From Evernia prunastri (Eukaryota; Ascomycota; Lecanoromycetes; Lecanorales; Parmeliaceae), in the NCBI GenBank assembly GCA_003184365.1, contig NKYR01000090.1, forward strand, positions 139,453-171,668: a DNA stretch of 32,216 nt. Reading direction: 5' to 3'. The notes beneath the pieces were generated by a model. That model was given only the letters and a program-made list of their open reading frames with translations. It had not been told where the DNA came from and made no database searches. Both the position numbers and the translations under genes were made by a program. Of the stretch, positions 19,059 through 30,560 are shown in pieces (within the stretch, counting starts at the first letter, position 1; the number at the start of each line of letters is the position of its first letter).

Positions 19059-20325
19059 ATGGTAAATTACGCTTAGTATCTCCCTCGGGAACAGCAAAGG
19101 TGTCTGACTCTGGCCAGTCAAAGCAATACCTCACCACGCACACCATTGATCATGGTAAGACTACGGCTAATCGACGCTCTTTTCAAGATATATTTACTTA
19201 TCAAGCTTTAGCCCATCCTACAGACATATTTTGCCTTGGCACTACGGCATCTCAGATCCTCTCCTCTTCCGGCTCTTCGTCTATCCAAGTCCACTCCACC
19301 GACCAAGCCAATTTTCCACTCTTGCAGACTCTCGATAACGCTCACGGATTAGGCTGCCACCATATTGTCGTAAGCAGAAATGGACAGACAGCCGCTAGCG
19401 TGGGCTTCGGGGGCGAGGTTAAAATTTGGGCTGCACAAGATGATGGGCGGTGGATTGAAAGGACCAAGATTGTGGGTGCGGCTTTCCCTTCTCCAACTCT
19501 TTCTCGTCTGAACAGACTGAAATGCTGACATCTAGGTAGAGGGGAACAAGGCAGGAGAAATATGGTCAATAGCTCTCTCCGAGGATGGACAATATCTTGC
19601 TGCTACGTCTTTTGATGGGAGAATCAATGTGTGGGACAATCTTGCAAACGGGGCTAAAATTCGCGAGTTTGAGACAAAAGGGAGTTTCGGCATGAGCATA
19701 GACTTAGTAGGCCACCATTGAAAGGGTGCAAAAAGTGGTGGCTGACAAGTTGATAGGCTGTGGATGGAAGATTCACCGCTTCCGGGCATGAGAATGGTGG
19801 CATTTACATCTTCAATAATGATACCGGAAGATTGTTCCACTCACTGCCCGGCAGGTCGTCCACAACTAGGGTGGACTAGCCTCTGCTAAATTTTTGCTAG
19901 GACTTGTCAAGCCTGTGCGAGCCGTTGCATTTTCGCCAATGGGTAGGCTACTCGCAGCTGCAGGTGACTCCAGCGTAATCGCCTTGTACGATGTCTCTTC
20001 CGGTGACCAGGTAGCAACTCTAATGGGTCACGAGGCATGGATTTTCTCGTTGGACTGGAGCGATACTGGAGAGTATTTATTGAGCGGGTATGCTTGTGAC
20101 CCAGTCGCCTCTCCCCGATGCTTTCTAATGATACTCTATAGGGCGTTTGACGGGAAAGTAAAGGTCTGGTCTATCGAACAGCGAACATGCGTTGCAACGC
20201 ATACGGAGGCGGAGAAAACTCTTTGGAGCGTCAAGTGGTTGCCGAAGACGGGGAAGAATGAAGGGTTTGCCACAGCTGGAGCGAATGGAAGCATATGTTT
20301 CTATAGGGAAGCTACAGGCGGATGA
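19059..20325 (+). CDS. ski8: Ski8-like WD40 protein
   Basis: Model: join(19059..19061, 19118..19154, 19212..19471, 19536..19706, 19757..19850, 19901..20087, 20142..20325), 311 aa. It is the WD-repeat subunit of the cytoplasmic Ski complex feeding RNA to the exosome, and in fungi also has a meiotic role (Rec14). Repeats visible include AHPTDIFCLG, GGEVKIWAAQDD, SFDGRINVWDN, SGHENGGIYIFNNDTG, SSVIALYDVSSGDQV, GHEAWIFSLDWS and AFDGKVKVWSIE. The C-terminal signature WSVKWLP and ATAGANGSICFYREATG fits the family. Two inferred oddities: exon 1 is just the ATG, giving MSKQYLTTHTIDHAHPTD; and intron 5 (19851-19900) starts with GC. An unspliced start at ATG 19052 is the alternative N-terminus. Confidence 0.85.
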
Positions 20326-21400
20326 GCAGGGCGTTGATTCATGTCCAGCGCATGTAACGCTGTAGAAGCGCGTTCTCTTGTGAGGAGGCAGTGCTGAGCC
20401 CGGAACCGTATCGAAAAGTTCGAGTCCAGCGCCAGGTTCGTGAAAATAGAGAAGGGAGAAGCTGTACCCAAAAGGACCATTTTTTTTATCAATCCGACCA
20501 GACGGCTCGCAACGAAGCTCATTCTTTGCTTCAGACGATATAGCTCTCTCTCCGCTCGGATGGAAGCAGGTAATAATTATCCGAGGAATAGAGATATCCT
20601 TTGGTAATCAACCCAACAGGTTATATCACGGCATTGGGTTCGCTTTTAACGATGGCGATACGAGAAATTTTGAGATTCCAAGCCAGGGAACACTAAGCCA
20701 CCAGGTTTTTTGAGTGTATGAACCCGGCGTTGTTTGGAAATTTTTTCTTGTCTTCCATTCCTCAGTAACTTTAATGAAGATATCTGGCTCTTCGTCTGCT
20801 TCCTAACGAGATATACATATACAGACACGTACTAGTTACTGCTGCGCAAATACAGAGTAGAGATATCTAGATGCCCACCTACGTGAGTAAGGTACCTCAG
20901 ACAATTATTCTTCTCGCGTACCTGAGGGAAAAGCCGTTGATATGCAGGTACAACGGAGTTAACCGAAGCCTGAAGGACGCGAATAGCAAATCTGACTGGA
21001 TAAATGAACACGCTAAAAACGTGGCTAAGTAAATAAGCCTAGACGCTTGTTATTATTAGGCAGGCACAAGCCCACACCCCCTGAATTATCCCCCTTTCAC
21101 CCGTTCAGAGTAAGTAGTTTCATGTGCCTCGCTCTTTCTTTTTTATTCACTTCTTTCCAATTCTTTCTCTTTCAAACACACACACATACAGAGTACTACT
21201 CTCTCACACTCTCCTTCAAAATCTTTTCATCCACAAGTATCTTTTTCCCTTTTTGCATTTGACCACCAGTCGCTCTTTAGCACTCCAACCCATTTTCTAT
21301 CTATCTCGATCCTCTTGCTCAATACACGCTCACTTGGTCCAAATTCCGCGCTCATAATTTTGACGTACCCGAACAAAAGCAATAACATACACACTTCATC
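20326..21400 (+). promoter_or_regulatory. intergenic with promoter of the GPI protein gene
   Basis: 1,075 bp. The first part is the 3' region of the Ski8-like gene. From about 21120 to 21345 the plus strand is strongly C/T-rich, with a short CACACACA run, then AACAAAAGCAATAACATAC just before the ATG. That is a typical leader for a well-expressed fungal gene. No ORF is supported. Confidence 0.5.
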
Positions 21401-22325
21401 ATGTTCGCCAAAACTGCTCTCGTCTGCGCTCTGGCCGCTGCCACTGCTCAGGTTGTAGTTGCGCAAGCTGTCGTACAGCCTGCCTGCTTCATGAAAGTTT
21501 TTTCGTACGACAGCTTCTTCATTGTCCATGTTGCCGTCTAATCTAACACGCAACACAGTTCGTTCCAGACCGCATCCCAAGGACATTATGCAGCCGACCA
21601 GAAGACTCTTTGCTGTAAAGAAGCGGCCGAGTTCAAGTCGCGTATCCAGTCGGATCTCTGCCCATCGGGAGACCAGGCCTCCGCTTTGTCTTCGTACAAG
21701 ACCGCGTGCGAGGAAGCAGGTTACGGCTGTACGTCGTGAAGTCCTCTATCGACACCTTTCATCAATTGTTAGCTAATTCAAAGATTGTCTTAGCATGCGC
21801 CAACTCAACTTCAAGCGCGGCATCTGCATCAGGCACAGCATCCCCGTCAGGGGCAGTATCCCTATCAGGCGCATCCAACAGCTCAGCACCCTACCCCGTT
21901 GTATATACATCAACGTCCACATACTTCGATAAGGAATGCTCATGCACAAAGACCACAGCTGTTGTGTAAGAAACCTTCATTTTTTGACTACTGTCGCTCT
22001 TTGACTGACTTCCATCGATAGTACTAGCGGAGTAGCTGGCGCTACTGGACTTGCAACTGGAACGGGCACATCAGGCTCCTCTGCAACTGGCGCTGCAGGA
22101 TCGGGGTCGAGCTCGAGTTCAGGTTCCGGTTCCGGTTCCGGTTCCGGTTCCGGATCAGGCTCCGGAGTAGGTTCAGGATCAGGTGCGGCCTCTGGCTCTC
22201 CAATCACTCCGGTCTCTCCGTCAAAAACTGGAGCCGGACCAAGTTTCACTGGAGCGGCAACGAAGAATGTCGGCTCCGTCGCTGCTGGGCTCCTGGCCGT
22301 GGCTGGTATCGCTATGGCCCTGTGA
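21401..22325 (+). CDS. secreted GPI-anchored Ser/Gly-rich protein
   Basis: Model: join(21401..21496, 21569..21728, 21794..21965, 22022..22325), 243 aa. Introns are 72, 65 and 56 nt; the second and third have clear branch sites (GCTAATT, CTGACTT). Order of parts: signal peptide 1-21 (MFAKTALVCALAAATAQVVVA), a Cys-containing domain (PACF, TLCCKE, SDLCPS, YKTACEEAGYG, SCANS), a Ser/Ala/Gly linker, a YFDKECSCTKT motif, a (Ser-Gly)n stretch, and a hydrophobic C-terminus typical of a GPI signal (GSVAAGLLAVAGIAMAL). It has eight cysteines in the mature part. CFEM-like spacing is not convincing. It is probably a cell-wall or plasma-membrane surface protein; its function is unknown. Confidence 0.8.
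22122..22151 (+). repeat. (GGTTCC)5 coding microsatellite
   Basis: Five perfect hexamers encode Gly-Ser pairs inside the GPI-protein linker. In-frame unit changes would alter spacer length without breaking the frame. Confidence 0.8.
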
Positions 22326-22737
22326 GTTGGCTGTGACTTCATGATCGGCGCACGTCGCGTGTCATGTATAGAGTCTACTCGAGGCATGGCTTTGGAGTAA
22401 CATTTATGCATCTATGGCGGCAATGCAGAGTCATGCTTCGACTTGGCTTTTTACGGAGCAGATGTATCATTCATAGACCGGCATCGCTGGCTTGTCCAGA
22501 GAGATCGTGGGTAGTAATTTCATCTCGCTGTTAGTAGTTAGAACTAATTAATCAATCCATTATCCAATCACGGAAAAACTGCCCACCCTTTCATACTCGA
22601 TATTCAATAGTGCAGATGCCAATAGATTCGTATACTCCGCAAAAGTTGGCGGTTTTTTGATCCGCGGGTGTCTGAAAACCCGGGGTTTTCTCTGGCTCAA
22701 CCGTTTTTCCAACTGTCAAGGATAACATGTGGTGAGC
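22326..22737 (+). promoter_or_regulatory. intergenic, promoter of aconitase gene
   Basis: 412 bp with the 3' region of the GPI-protein gene and the aconitase promoter. A three-codon upstream ORF (ATG TGG TGA, 22727-22735) ends two bases before the proposed aconitase ATG. GGTTTTCTCTGG near 22685 follows a CCCGGGG palindrome. Nothing else is evident. Confidence 0.45.
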
Positions 22738-25588
22738 ATGCACTCACTATGTGCGCGATCCCAGGCCCGGGCGATTGCTTTACTGAAGGTTAGTCTAACA
22801 TCCGAAAGATCAGAGAGCCTGGCTGACGATATCAGAAACGCAGACACCTACGCCCAACAGTAGCCCTTCGCCTTCGGTCATTGGCCACAGAGGCGATACC
22901 AAGGACTCTGGCGGGTTCAGATGTCGCTTCAAGAATCCCTCCCTACAAAGATCTTATTGGAAAGTTAAAGAAAGTTTACAAAGTTCTTGGGAAAGAGACA
23001 CAGCTCACTCTTGCGGAGAAAATTCTATACTCGCATTTGGATAATGTGGCAGAATCTCTGCTATCAAATACCCAAAATGGCAAAGAAATCAGGGGAAATG
23101 CTACTCTCAAACTCAAGCCGGACAGGGTGGCCATGCAAGATGCATCCGCACAGATGGCGCTGCTGCAATTTATGTCTTGCGGCCTCCCATCTACGGCAGT
23201 GCCTACCAGTATTCACTGTGATCATATGATAGTCGGAGAAAGAGGCGCAGATGTTGACCTTCCTGCCTCAATCACAGGTAACAAGGAGGTCTTTGACTTC
23301 CTAGAATCAGCAGCTAAGAAGTACGGGATCGAGTTCTGGCCGCCTGGCGCAGGTATTATACATCAGACTGTCCTGGAGAATTATGCTGCGCCTGGCCTTA
23401 TGATGCTCGGGACCGACAGTCACACTCCAAATGCCGGCGGGCTGGGTGCTATCGCTATCGGTGTTGGTGGAGCAGATGCATGCGATGCTATGGTAGATGT
23501 GCCGTGGGAACTGAAAGCTCCAAGACTTTTGGGTGTAAAATTGGAAGGGCAGTTGAGCGGTTGGGCCACCCCGAAAGACGTTATCATGAAGCTGGCGGGT
23601 CTCCTGACCGTACGGGGAGGGACCGGCTTCATCATTGAATATTTTGGCCCCGGAGTGGATACTATAAGTTGCACTGGATCTGCTACGATATGCAATATGG
23701 GAGTTCGTACTTTTCCGAGTGATCCCTCCCTTTTTGCAATCAAAGCCTGAGTCACTAGTCCCCAGATCTGCTTCGTAATTCGAATTCATGGCCCGAAAAA
23801 GCAATGCTGACTCCGGATTTGCATAGGCCGAAGTGGGTGCCACAACATCGATATTTCCGTTCACGCGAAGCATGGTGCCTTACCTTAAATCGACGCACAG
23901 ATTGCCTCTATCTCAAAAAGCCGTCAGCTACGCTTCAGTGAGCGAGAGGGGAAGCCAGTTGCTTTGCGCTGATTCTGGAGCCGTATACGACGAAGTTGTT
24001 ATTATCGATCTCTCTAGTCTTGAACCCCATATTAATGGACCATTCACGCCAGACCTCTCTACACCTCTCTCAAATTTCAAGGATGTAGTCAAGATTAACA
24101 AATGGCCGAAATCCATTGGCGCAGGATTGATCGGAAGTTGTACGAACAGCTCGTACCAGGATATGACTAGGGCCGAAGACATCGTCAAGCAAGCATCAGC
24201 GGCCGGTTTGGAGCCAAAAGCCGAATTTTTCGTCACACCTGGCAGTGAGCAAATCCGGGCAACGCTTGCCCGCGACTCGACATTGGAGACCTTCTCTTCT
24301 GCCGGAGGCACAGTTCTAGCCAATGCTTGTGGACCATGTATTGGTCAATGGAAGCGTACCGACGGCCCCTCAAAAGGCGAAACGAATGTCATCTTCTCAT
24401 CCTATAACCGCAACTTCAAGGGAAGAAACGACGGTAACCCATCCACTATGAATTTCCTTGCCTCGCCCGAGATCGTCACCGCTTTCTCGTATGCTGGCAC
24501 CACAACCTTCAACCCACTGACAGACACCATTGCCACGCCCTCTGGCAACCCATTCCATTTTTCTCCTCCCTCAGGACTCGACCTCCCGCCTGCGGGATTC
24601 GCCACAGGAAATCCAGAGCTTGCTCCAACCCCTGGCGTTCCTTCTCCAGACCATCCTGTTATAATATCTCAAACTTCTGATCGTTTGGCTGTTCTCGAGC
24701 CATTTGCTCCATTTCCGTCTGGGGAACTTGAAGGCGTTCGCGTCCTATACAAAGTCAAAGGTCAATGCAGTACGTATTTTCCGAGTCTATGTTTCCTCTA
24801 TTGAATCAAAATTTTTGGTCTTCATTATTTTATATAGGGCCAAATAGGGGGTGTCTGCGCTTGAGAGCCAGGACACTCCCTATCCGGCCCTGTATCTAAC
24901 AAATTACACATTTCTTGAGAGTCATCTCTTTCTAGACGTGTCATACCTCTCAAACAAGCAAGACTGATTCCGAACCATTAATCCAGCAACCGATACAATC
25001 TCAGCCGCGGGCCCATGGCTGAAATACAAAGGCCATCTACCCAACATAAGTGCAAATACGCTGATTGGTGCCGTAAATGAAGAGACAGGTGAAACAAACA
25101 TTGCTTATGACTATTTTAATCTTGCAGAATCCGGTGAGCCGACAAAAAGCGGTATTCCGCAACTAGCCGAGAAATGGAAGAATGAAGGTAAAGAATGGAT
25201 GGTGGTTGCTGAGAGTAACTACGGTGAAGGTAGCGCGAGAGAGCATGCTGCATTACAGCCTAGATATCTGGGCGGGCGTGTCATACTCGCCAAAAGCTTC
25301 GCTAGGATACATGAGACCAATCTGAAGAAGCAGGGAATCGTACCTCTGGTCTTTGAGAACGAGGGTGATTATGAAACAGTCCAGGCAGGAGACGTGGTTT
25401 CTACAATGGGTCTGTACAAAATGTTACGGAACGGTGGTAGAGGAGACGTAAGTTTGAAGATCGATAAGAGGGAGGGTGGAGAGCAAATCATCAAGGTCAG
25501 GCATGCAATCAGCCAAGATCAAGCCGACTTCATATTGGCAGGGAGTGCATTAAATTTGCTGGCCAAGCAAGAGGGTGTAAAAAAGTAA
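22738..25588 (+). CDS. aco2: mitochondrial aconitase, Aco2 type
   Basis: Model: join(22738..22788, 22836..23702, 23827..24769, 24987..25588), 820 aa. It is a [4Fe-4S] hydratase interconverting citrate and isocitrate; the yeast Aco2 paralogue also serves lysine synthesis by dehydrating homocitrate. The N-terminus is a basic, Leu/Ala/Arg presequence (MHSLCARSQARAIALLKK...). Seen: EKILYSHL, DRVAMQDASAQMALLQFMSCG, GTDSHTPNAGG, GVGGADACD, cluster ligands C411-x62-C474-x2-C477 (GSCTNSS, NACGPC), TTDTISAAGPW, NYGEGSAREHAAL and KSFARIHETNLKKQG. The divergent N-terminal third favours Aco2 over Aco1. No ribosomal-protein fusion is present, unlike S. pombe. Introns are 47, 124 and 217 nt; the last contains a hairpin insert. 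Confidence 0.9.
24837..24890. repeat. hairpin insert in aconitase intron 3
   Basis: Arms GGGCCAAATAGGGGGTGTC (24837-24855) and GACACTCCCTATCCGGCCC (24872-24890) pair at 16 of 19 positions around a 16-nt loop. The host intron is 217 nt against 47-124 nt for its neighbours. It looks like a tiny inverted-repeat element, but no target duplication is certain. Confidence 0.6.
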
Positions 25589-25907
25589 GGTATGAATCCT
25601 AGAGACAATAGAAGTCGACACAAAGCACCAAATCGTGTAGTTCATGAAGGCCTTTCGTCTATAACATTTCTCTTTCCTGCCTAGCTTTTGAGGCCCCGGC
25701 TCTGAGACCCAGAGGAGTCCATCAACGTCGTTTCTGTGCTATTCAATGTTCAATGCATGCCATGGCCATGAACATCCACAGTTCGGGCTGGTAGCCCCTC
25801 TTGACAGCTTCCACTGCTCTTCGCAAAATCCTTAATGGTATCTAAGCCGCTCATAAAAAAATCCCCAGAAAAATCGCTTCCTCAAACCTTACAGTACCCT
25901 CGCAAAT
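25589..25907. other. convergent 3' region, aconitase and Rae1
   Basis: 319 bp between facing stop codons. Both 3' UTRs should lie here. No ORF, repeat or RNA gene is recognised. Confidence 0.5.
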
Positions 25908-27053
25908 TCACCTCTTCACAGCCTTCGGTCTCGGTTTACACTCGTCCCCCTGTACCGCGTGTAACATGACCTTGTTCACCAACTGTGGGGTGTTCACCGA
26001 ATACCCTTTGCTCCAATCGTAGCTCACAGCATAAGCAAAGATGTTCCCGCTCCGATTGAACGCAGTACTTGAAATGGTCCCTCCAACCTCTGGATATCCT
26101 TTCAGGCGATGCTTCGCATCTTTGTCCCAGAAGTGGAATGTGCCGTCAGAGCCTGCAGTACTGAACGTACCGTGAACCGGGTGGAAAGAAATAGCGTTGA
26201 CAGAGTAGACATTGCTTATGTCTCTGCTGTTGGGCGGCGTTTGTCTGTGACACTTAAAGCTGAAATTTGAGGACGAGTCTTTCTCTTCGACGTATTGAAT
26301 GGCACAACGGCCTTCTATACTTCCGACAGCGAAGCCAGAAGAATCTGAGAAGCAAGTCACCACGCGCGTCTGCCACTTCAATGGAGATTGTAGGGTCTTG
26401 TAGAATTCGGTTGGTTCGTCGAGGTTGACGACGTCAATGTACCGGTCTGCTGTACCGATGACGAGAAGGTTGTTTCTGCTGTCGATACTGTAAACTCTCT
26501 CTTGGCAAACGACACTCGCTACGGGATTTGGTTGCCGTAGATCCCAGTATTTGACAGTTTTGTCCCAGGACCCTGTCACAAGTACTGGGGTAGCTTGTCC
26601 AGGGACATCGATCATGCGCACGCATCGTATTGGCTGATCGTGGGCAGCGACTTGCTGGGCAGTAGTAGCGCCTGCGCCAAGGTCAAGGAGCCGAGCTGCT
26701 TTGTCTGCACCGCCGCCAACTACTTTCGTACCGTCCTACAAGAAATGTTAGTACGGACCTCTATAGATACAAAAGACTGAGGAAGGTACCTTCGACCAGC
26801 AGCAGCTTAGTACAGGACCTTCATGCTCGAAAAGAGCTTTCCCTTCACTCCCTCCTTGTGCATTAATCTCGTATATTCGGACTTTCTTGTCCCACGATGC
26901 AACAGCGAGGTGCTCTGACTGAGGTGAGAATGAGATATCGGAGATGCCGTCTTCTGGTGGGTTGCTCAATGCAACGTCTTTGGAGATGTCGCCCGTGGCA
27001 TTGTTTGCGGCGGATGCATTTGCGCTGGCTGCACTTCCGAAAAGGCCGGACAT
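25908..27053 (-). CDS. rae1: Rae1/Gle2 mRNA export WD40 protein
   Basis: Model: complement(join(25908..26735, 26790..27053)), 363 aa, matching the family's usual 350-370. The 54-nt intron has donor GTACCT, a TACTAAC branch and acceptor TTGTAG. It is a seven-bladed propeller that binds the GLEBS motif of a nucleoporin and works in poly(A) RNA export at the nuclear pore. Seen: a short Ser/Ala-rich N-terminus (MSGLFGS...), PPEDGISDISFSPQ, VASWDKKVRIYEI, HEGPVLSCCWSKDGTKV, GGADKAARLLDL, GSWDKTVKYWDLR, GSIEGRCAIQYVEE, YSVNAISFHPVHGTFSTAGSDG and a basic C-terminus. The start is placed at MSGLFG, because the longer frame upstream has no family resemblance. Confidence 0.93.
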
Positions 27054-28574
27054 ATCTGAGGATTGAGAAGTAAAGTCACAGGAAGTATTGTAGAGGAACA
27101 AGGAAAGAACTAGACGAATGGTAAAGCCCTCAGTCCATGTATCGTAGTAAAAGGAGGGTTTTACTGTAGAAGGCAGTAGAGTAATTCTGGCGCGTTCTGC
27201 GCGCGTCCTGCGTCTGTCGGATTTGGCGCTAAGCCCTACCGGATTTTGTGCGGGAAAAGATCTTGGATAATTCTTTCATATTTCTCTCTTCACTCCTCGC
27301 TCAAAAAATCGCAATCAAAGCTTACAAAATGAGAATTCGATACATTCGTGTGTTGGACTTCTCAAAATTATACATAGTGCTTTGGGAGAAAGTCCCCGGA
27401 CAACTCTTGCTCCTTGAAGTACTGAGAAGGCGGAAACGCACCCCCATAAAAGCAACTTTCGGGGTTCACCTTCTTCCCACCTCTCCCGCCCTCACAACCC
27501 CTTTCTTAGCCGCTTGTACTCTTCTTACTTCCTCCTTGGATCACGGGTTGCAGTCTGAGAGACCATATGGACGAAGATATGAGTCCGAGCTTGACTGATC
27601 TGTGCACCTCATGGCTTGGGTCGTGAGTAGGGAGAGGAGGTTATGATTCGTGTTTGGATGTGGGGAAGGAGACTCATAGGTGCGTGGATGGAGGATCATT
27701 CGTCGCGATGGATAGACATGTGATTGCCTTCTTCTGACTTGTTCTGATCTTCGGACTGGATCAAGGAAGACGATCGTGACTCAATGGGGCTTACAGATGA
27801 GGCGAGGAGTCCCTCTCTCTTTCTACCTTTACTACAAGTCTGTTTTTTGGATCTCGAAGTCTTTCGTGTTCCCTGCCACCATTGTGGGAGCAGAAGACAG
27901 AAATCGCAAGCATTGCTCGGTCAAACGGGCCAGACATTCATCAAAACTCTGTTCATGTGATGATATTACAATCATAGAGTCAAGCACTTAGGCACTCCGC
28001 AGACCCAGTGTGGTGTCGGGGTGCCGCTGAAGACACGATAATGCCTTTTGGTATCTGATGAACATGCACCAATGGAGCACTTTTTCCACAGAAGCTTGAA
28101 AAGCCAAAGTTTAGGAAACACTATCGATTTCATTTGCAAAGTTTGTATCGGATGATTGGACATTATTCCTTACTACTCATTATCATTAATCTTAGAGAGG
28201 CATGTTGTACAAGATGGCCCTATCAGATGTAAGAATGAAATGATCATGCACAAGGTCTCTGGACGTTAAGATATCTTACCATCGAGATTATCCTCGTACT
28301 ATCTAACAAGCCTGCGTCGTTCCGTTCAAGTGTACGGCAAATGGACAAGCATGCCTTGAGTCTGTGCCTTGATTATGGCCCGGATCGGGGTCAATCATCA
28401 ACTCTCCGCAAGAACTTAAGTTTGCTCCTCCTGAAGGCTCTGCTTTGCATGTCAGTCAAATGAGGCACGGGGATGAGTGGTCACTCACTTGACAACCTAC
28501 TCACGCATGATGGTACAAAATCGATCTTTCATTCTTGACTCCGGCCTAATGCAACGACGCTCGAGGATTCATCA
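27054..28574. promoter_or_regulatory. intergenic, Rae1 promoter and Kex1 3' region
   Basis: 1,521 bp, the longest gap in the gene-rich half. The Rae1 promoter is at its left end, with a GC-rich patch (GCGCGTTCTGCGCGCGTCCTG) near 27190. The right end holds the Kex1 3' UTR. A 116-codon open frame at 27248-27598 (+) shows no domain, signal peptide or conserved-looking pattern and is not called. No tRNA is seen. Confidence 0.45.
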
Positions 28575-30560
28575 CTAATCTTTAAAACTCACATGCCCAT
28601 TTGCATGCCCATTAGACTTCCCCTCCTCATCACTACTCCCGCCACCAAGACTATATCTTCCTTCAGCTCCATCACCATGTGGATCAGGGCTCGCAATATG
28701 CAGATCATCCAGCTCGCTTTCATCGAAATCTGCTGCTTCAACGTCCCTCCCTTGCCTCTTGCTCCTGACCAGATGGGCATCTGAACCTCCGAATACACCA
28801 TCGTAGCCTGCTCGTCTGCGCCGATCCCGCCAGACGTAGAAGCCCCAAACGCTCGCAAGGATGATGACTACAATCAATGCTACCTCCCCCGATTTATAGT
28901 ACGCAGCCCATTTCGCTTCCTCGAGCTTCTCTGCTTCTGCTTGCTCGGCGGATGTGCTGTTAGGGTGACCGCCCACACTCGTCTCAACTCCCTTTTCGCC
29001 ATCAATCCGCGAATCCGCTGGCTTTCCGCCAATGCTCGCTATATCTACGCCCAAGAAGCGATCAAGCATGTCTCTTGTTCGTCTGGGGTAGTCGAAAGGT
29101 ACCATGTGGGACGAGTTGTAGAATAAAATATAAGTCAGGTTCCGGGCTTCTTGGTAGAGCCCTGCTGGCTCTCCTTCGAATGTCCAATGCCTGCGAGGAG
29201 CCCATGTTCCGGGCGAAAGTTCGAAGCCTTTGCCACCATTCCATTCCATGTTGTGAATAAGCTCTTCGGTGCCGATATGATTGCAAATCAGATCTTGATC
29301 TCCGGAAAAGAGTATGACAGGCACTTGTTTCAAGATGTCGGGCAGAATCTGTATGGTTGGCTTCGATTTGGCTGTATTGAAATTTGAGCCCACCGCTCCA
29401 GAACATTCCGTCCATCCGGACTTCTTATCTTTGTTGATATGCAAAGCCGCCTTGACATCGTCCCTCCGCAGATAGGGAGTGACATTCACGAGATCGGGAG
29501 GCCAATTCATACCGCAGCTGGGGTAGCTGTCTCGAAGTCGTACGTCATACATATTGTAGCACTGTCCGTCATTCTGAGATAGCCTAAGGATTGATTGGAG
29601 GATCGACTCGCATGGTGGCAGATCAACTTTGTCTAGGCCCCCTGGCTGATTGAGAGCATCCGTACAGCTCTGATGCTGCTTTTCAAGCTCATTTGCCTCG
29701 TCAGAGCCTCCCTGGATGACGCCGGCGTCGTAGGCCATGGTGAGATACGAGTCGTATTGCTCGACGGGCGATATCCAACCGTTGCCTATGAGAAGCCCTG
29801 ATAAATTCCACTTTTTGGACTGACTAGGCGAGTTGTTATTGGAGAGAATGGCTTGAGCTAAATAAGGTATATGTTGCCCTGCGTAGGACTCTCCCGCGAT
29901 GTAAAGCTGTTGTAATATTACTATTGGAGGTACTTGTTTTCACATCGTGGGTACTCACATCATTGTCTTCGTACTCGGGAAACAATTCGAAGAACTTTTT
30001 TAGGAAAAGAACCATTTGATCGGCCATGTCCTTGAGCTCATGGACGTAGCTGTCCGTGTCGACGTAGCTGAAGCCTGTCCCGACAGGATTGTCGACAAAA
30101 AGGATGTTGGCGAATTCATCCCACGACCCGTCGTTGTATCGAAGAGTTGACTCATCTTTCAGTCGGTAGGGTCCAATCTCCATCAAAGCACCATCCATCG
30201 AACTGCAGCCCGGTCCGCCATTCAACCATAATACCGTCCGTTGCCGGTTGGCTATATGGCGATTTTGAAAATGCCAAAAGAAAAGGTTTCCATTGTGTGC
30301 AGGGTTAACTTCGATGTGACTATGGGAATGTCAATCCAAGTACAGAAGATAGAACGATATTTGCCCGCTCACCCAGCATGCATCTTCAGAAGCGGGCCGT
30401 CTGGCTGGCCGGGCAAAGACTGGACATAGTAGTCTGCTGCAGTCTTCTCTGCCGCGGAGAAATTCCATGTCCACATACATAAGCTGAGCCATATCCAAGT
30501 TGGGAATTGGGTAGGAAGCAAGTGTCGCCGAACGGGACCAAGCCGTGTAACAGGCATCAT
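28575..30560 (-). CDS. kex1: Kex1 pheromone-processing carboxypeptidase
   Basis: Model: complement(join(28575..29906, 29959..30319, 30373..30560)), 626 aa, with introns of 52 and 53 nt. It is a late-Golgi serine carboxypeptidase (S10) that trims C-terminal Lys/Arg from Kex2-cleaved precursors such as pheromone. Order: a hydrophobic N-terminal signal (about residues 19-37), HAGHIEVNPAHNG, oxyanion motif NGGPGCSS, GTGFSYV, nucleophile S190 in GESYAG, Asp388 in GDQDLICNH, His450 in SSHMVPFD, one transmembrane helix near 524-542 (VALIVVIILASVWGFYVW) followed by RDRRRR, then an acidic cytosolic tail. The membrane anchor separates Kex1 from soluble CPY-type enzymes. It is divergent from the Lto1 gene. 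Confidence 0.95.

Noticed and set aside
27248..27598. 116-codon ORF in the Rae1-Kex1 gap
   Set aside because: No domain, signal peptide or codon pattern suggesting a gene; it lies in probable promoter DNA.
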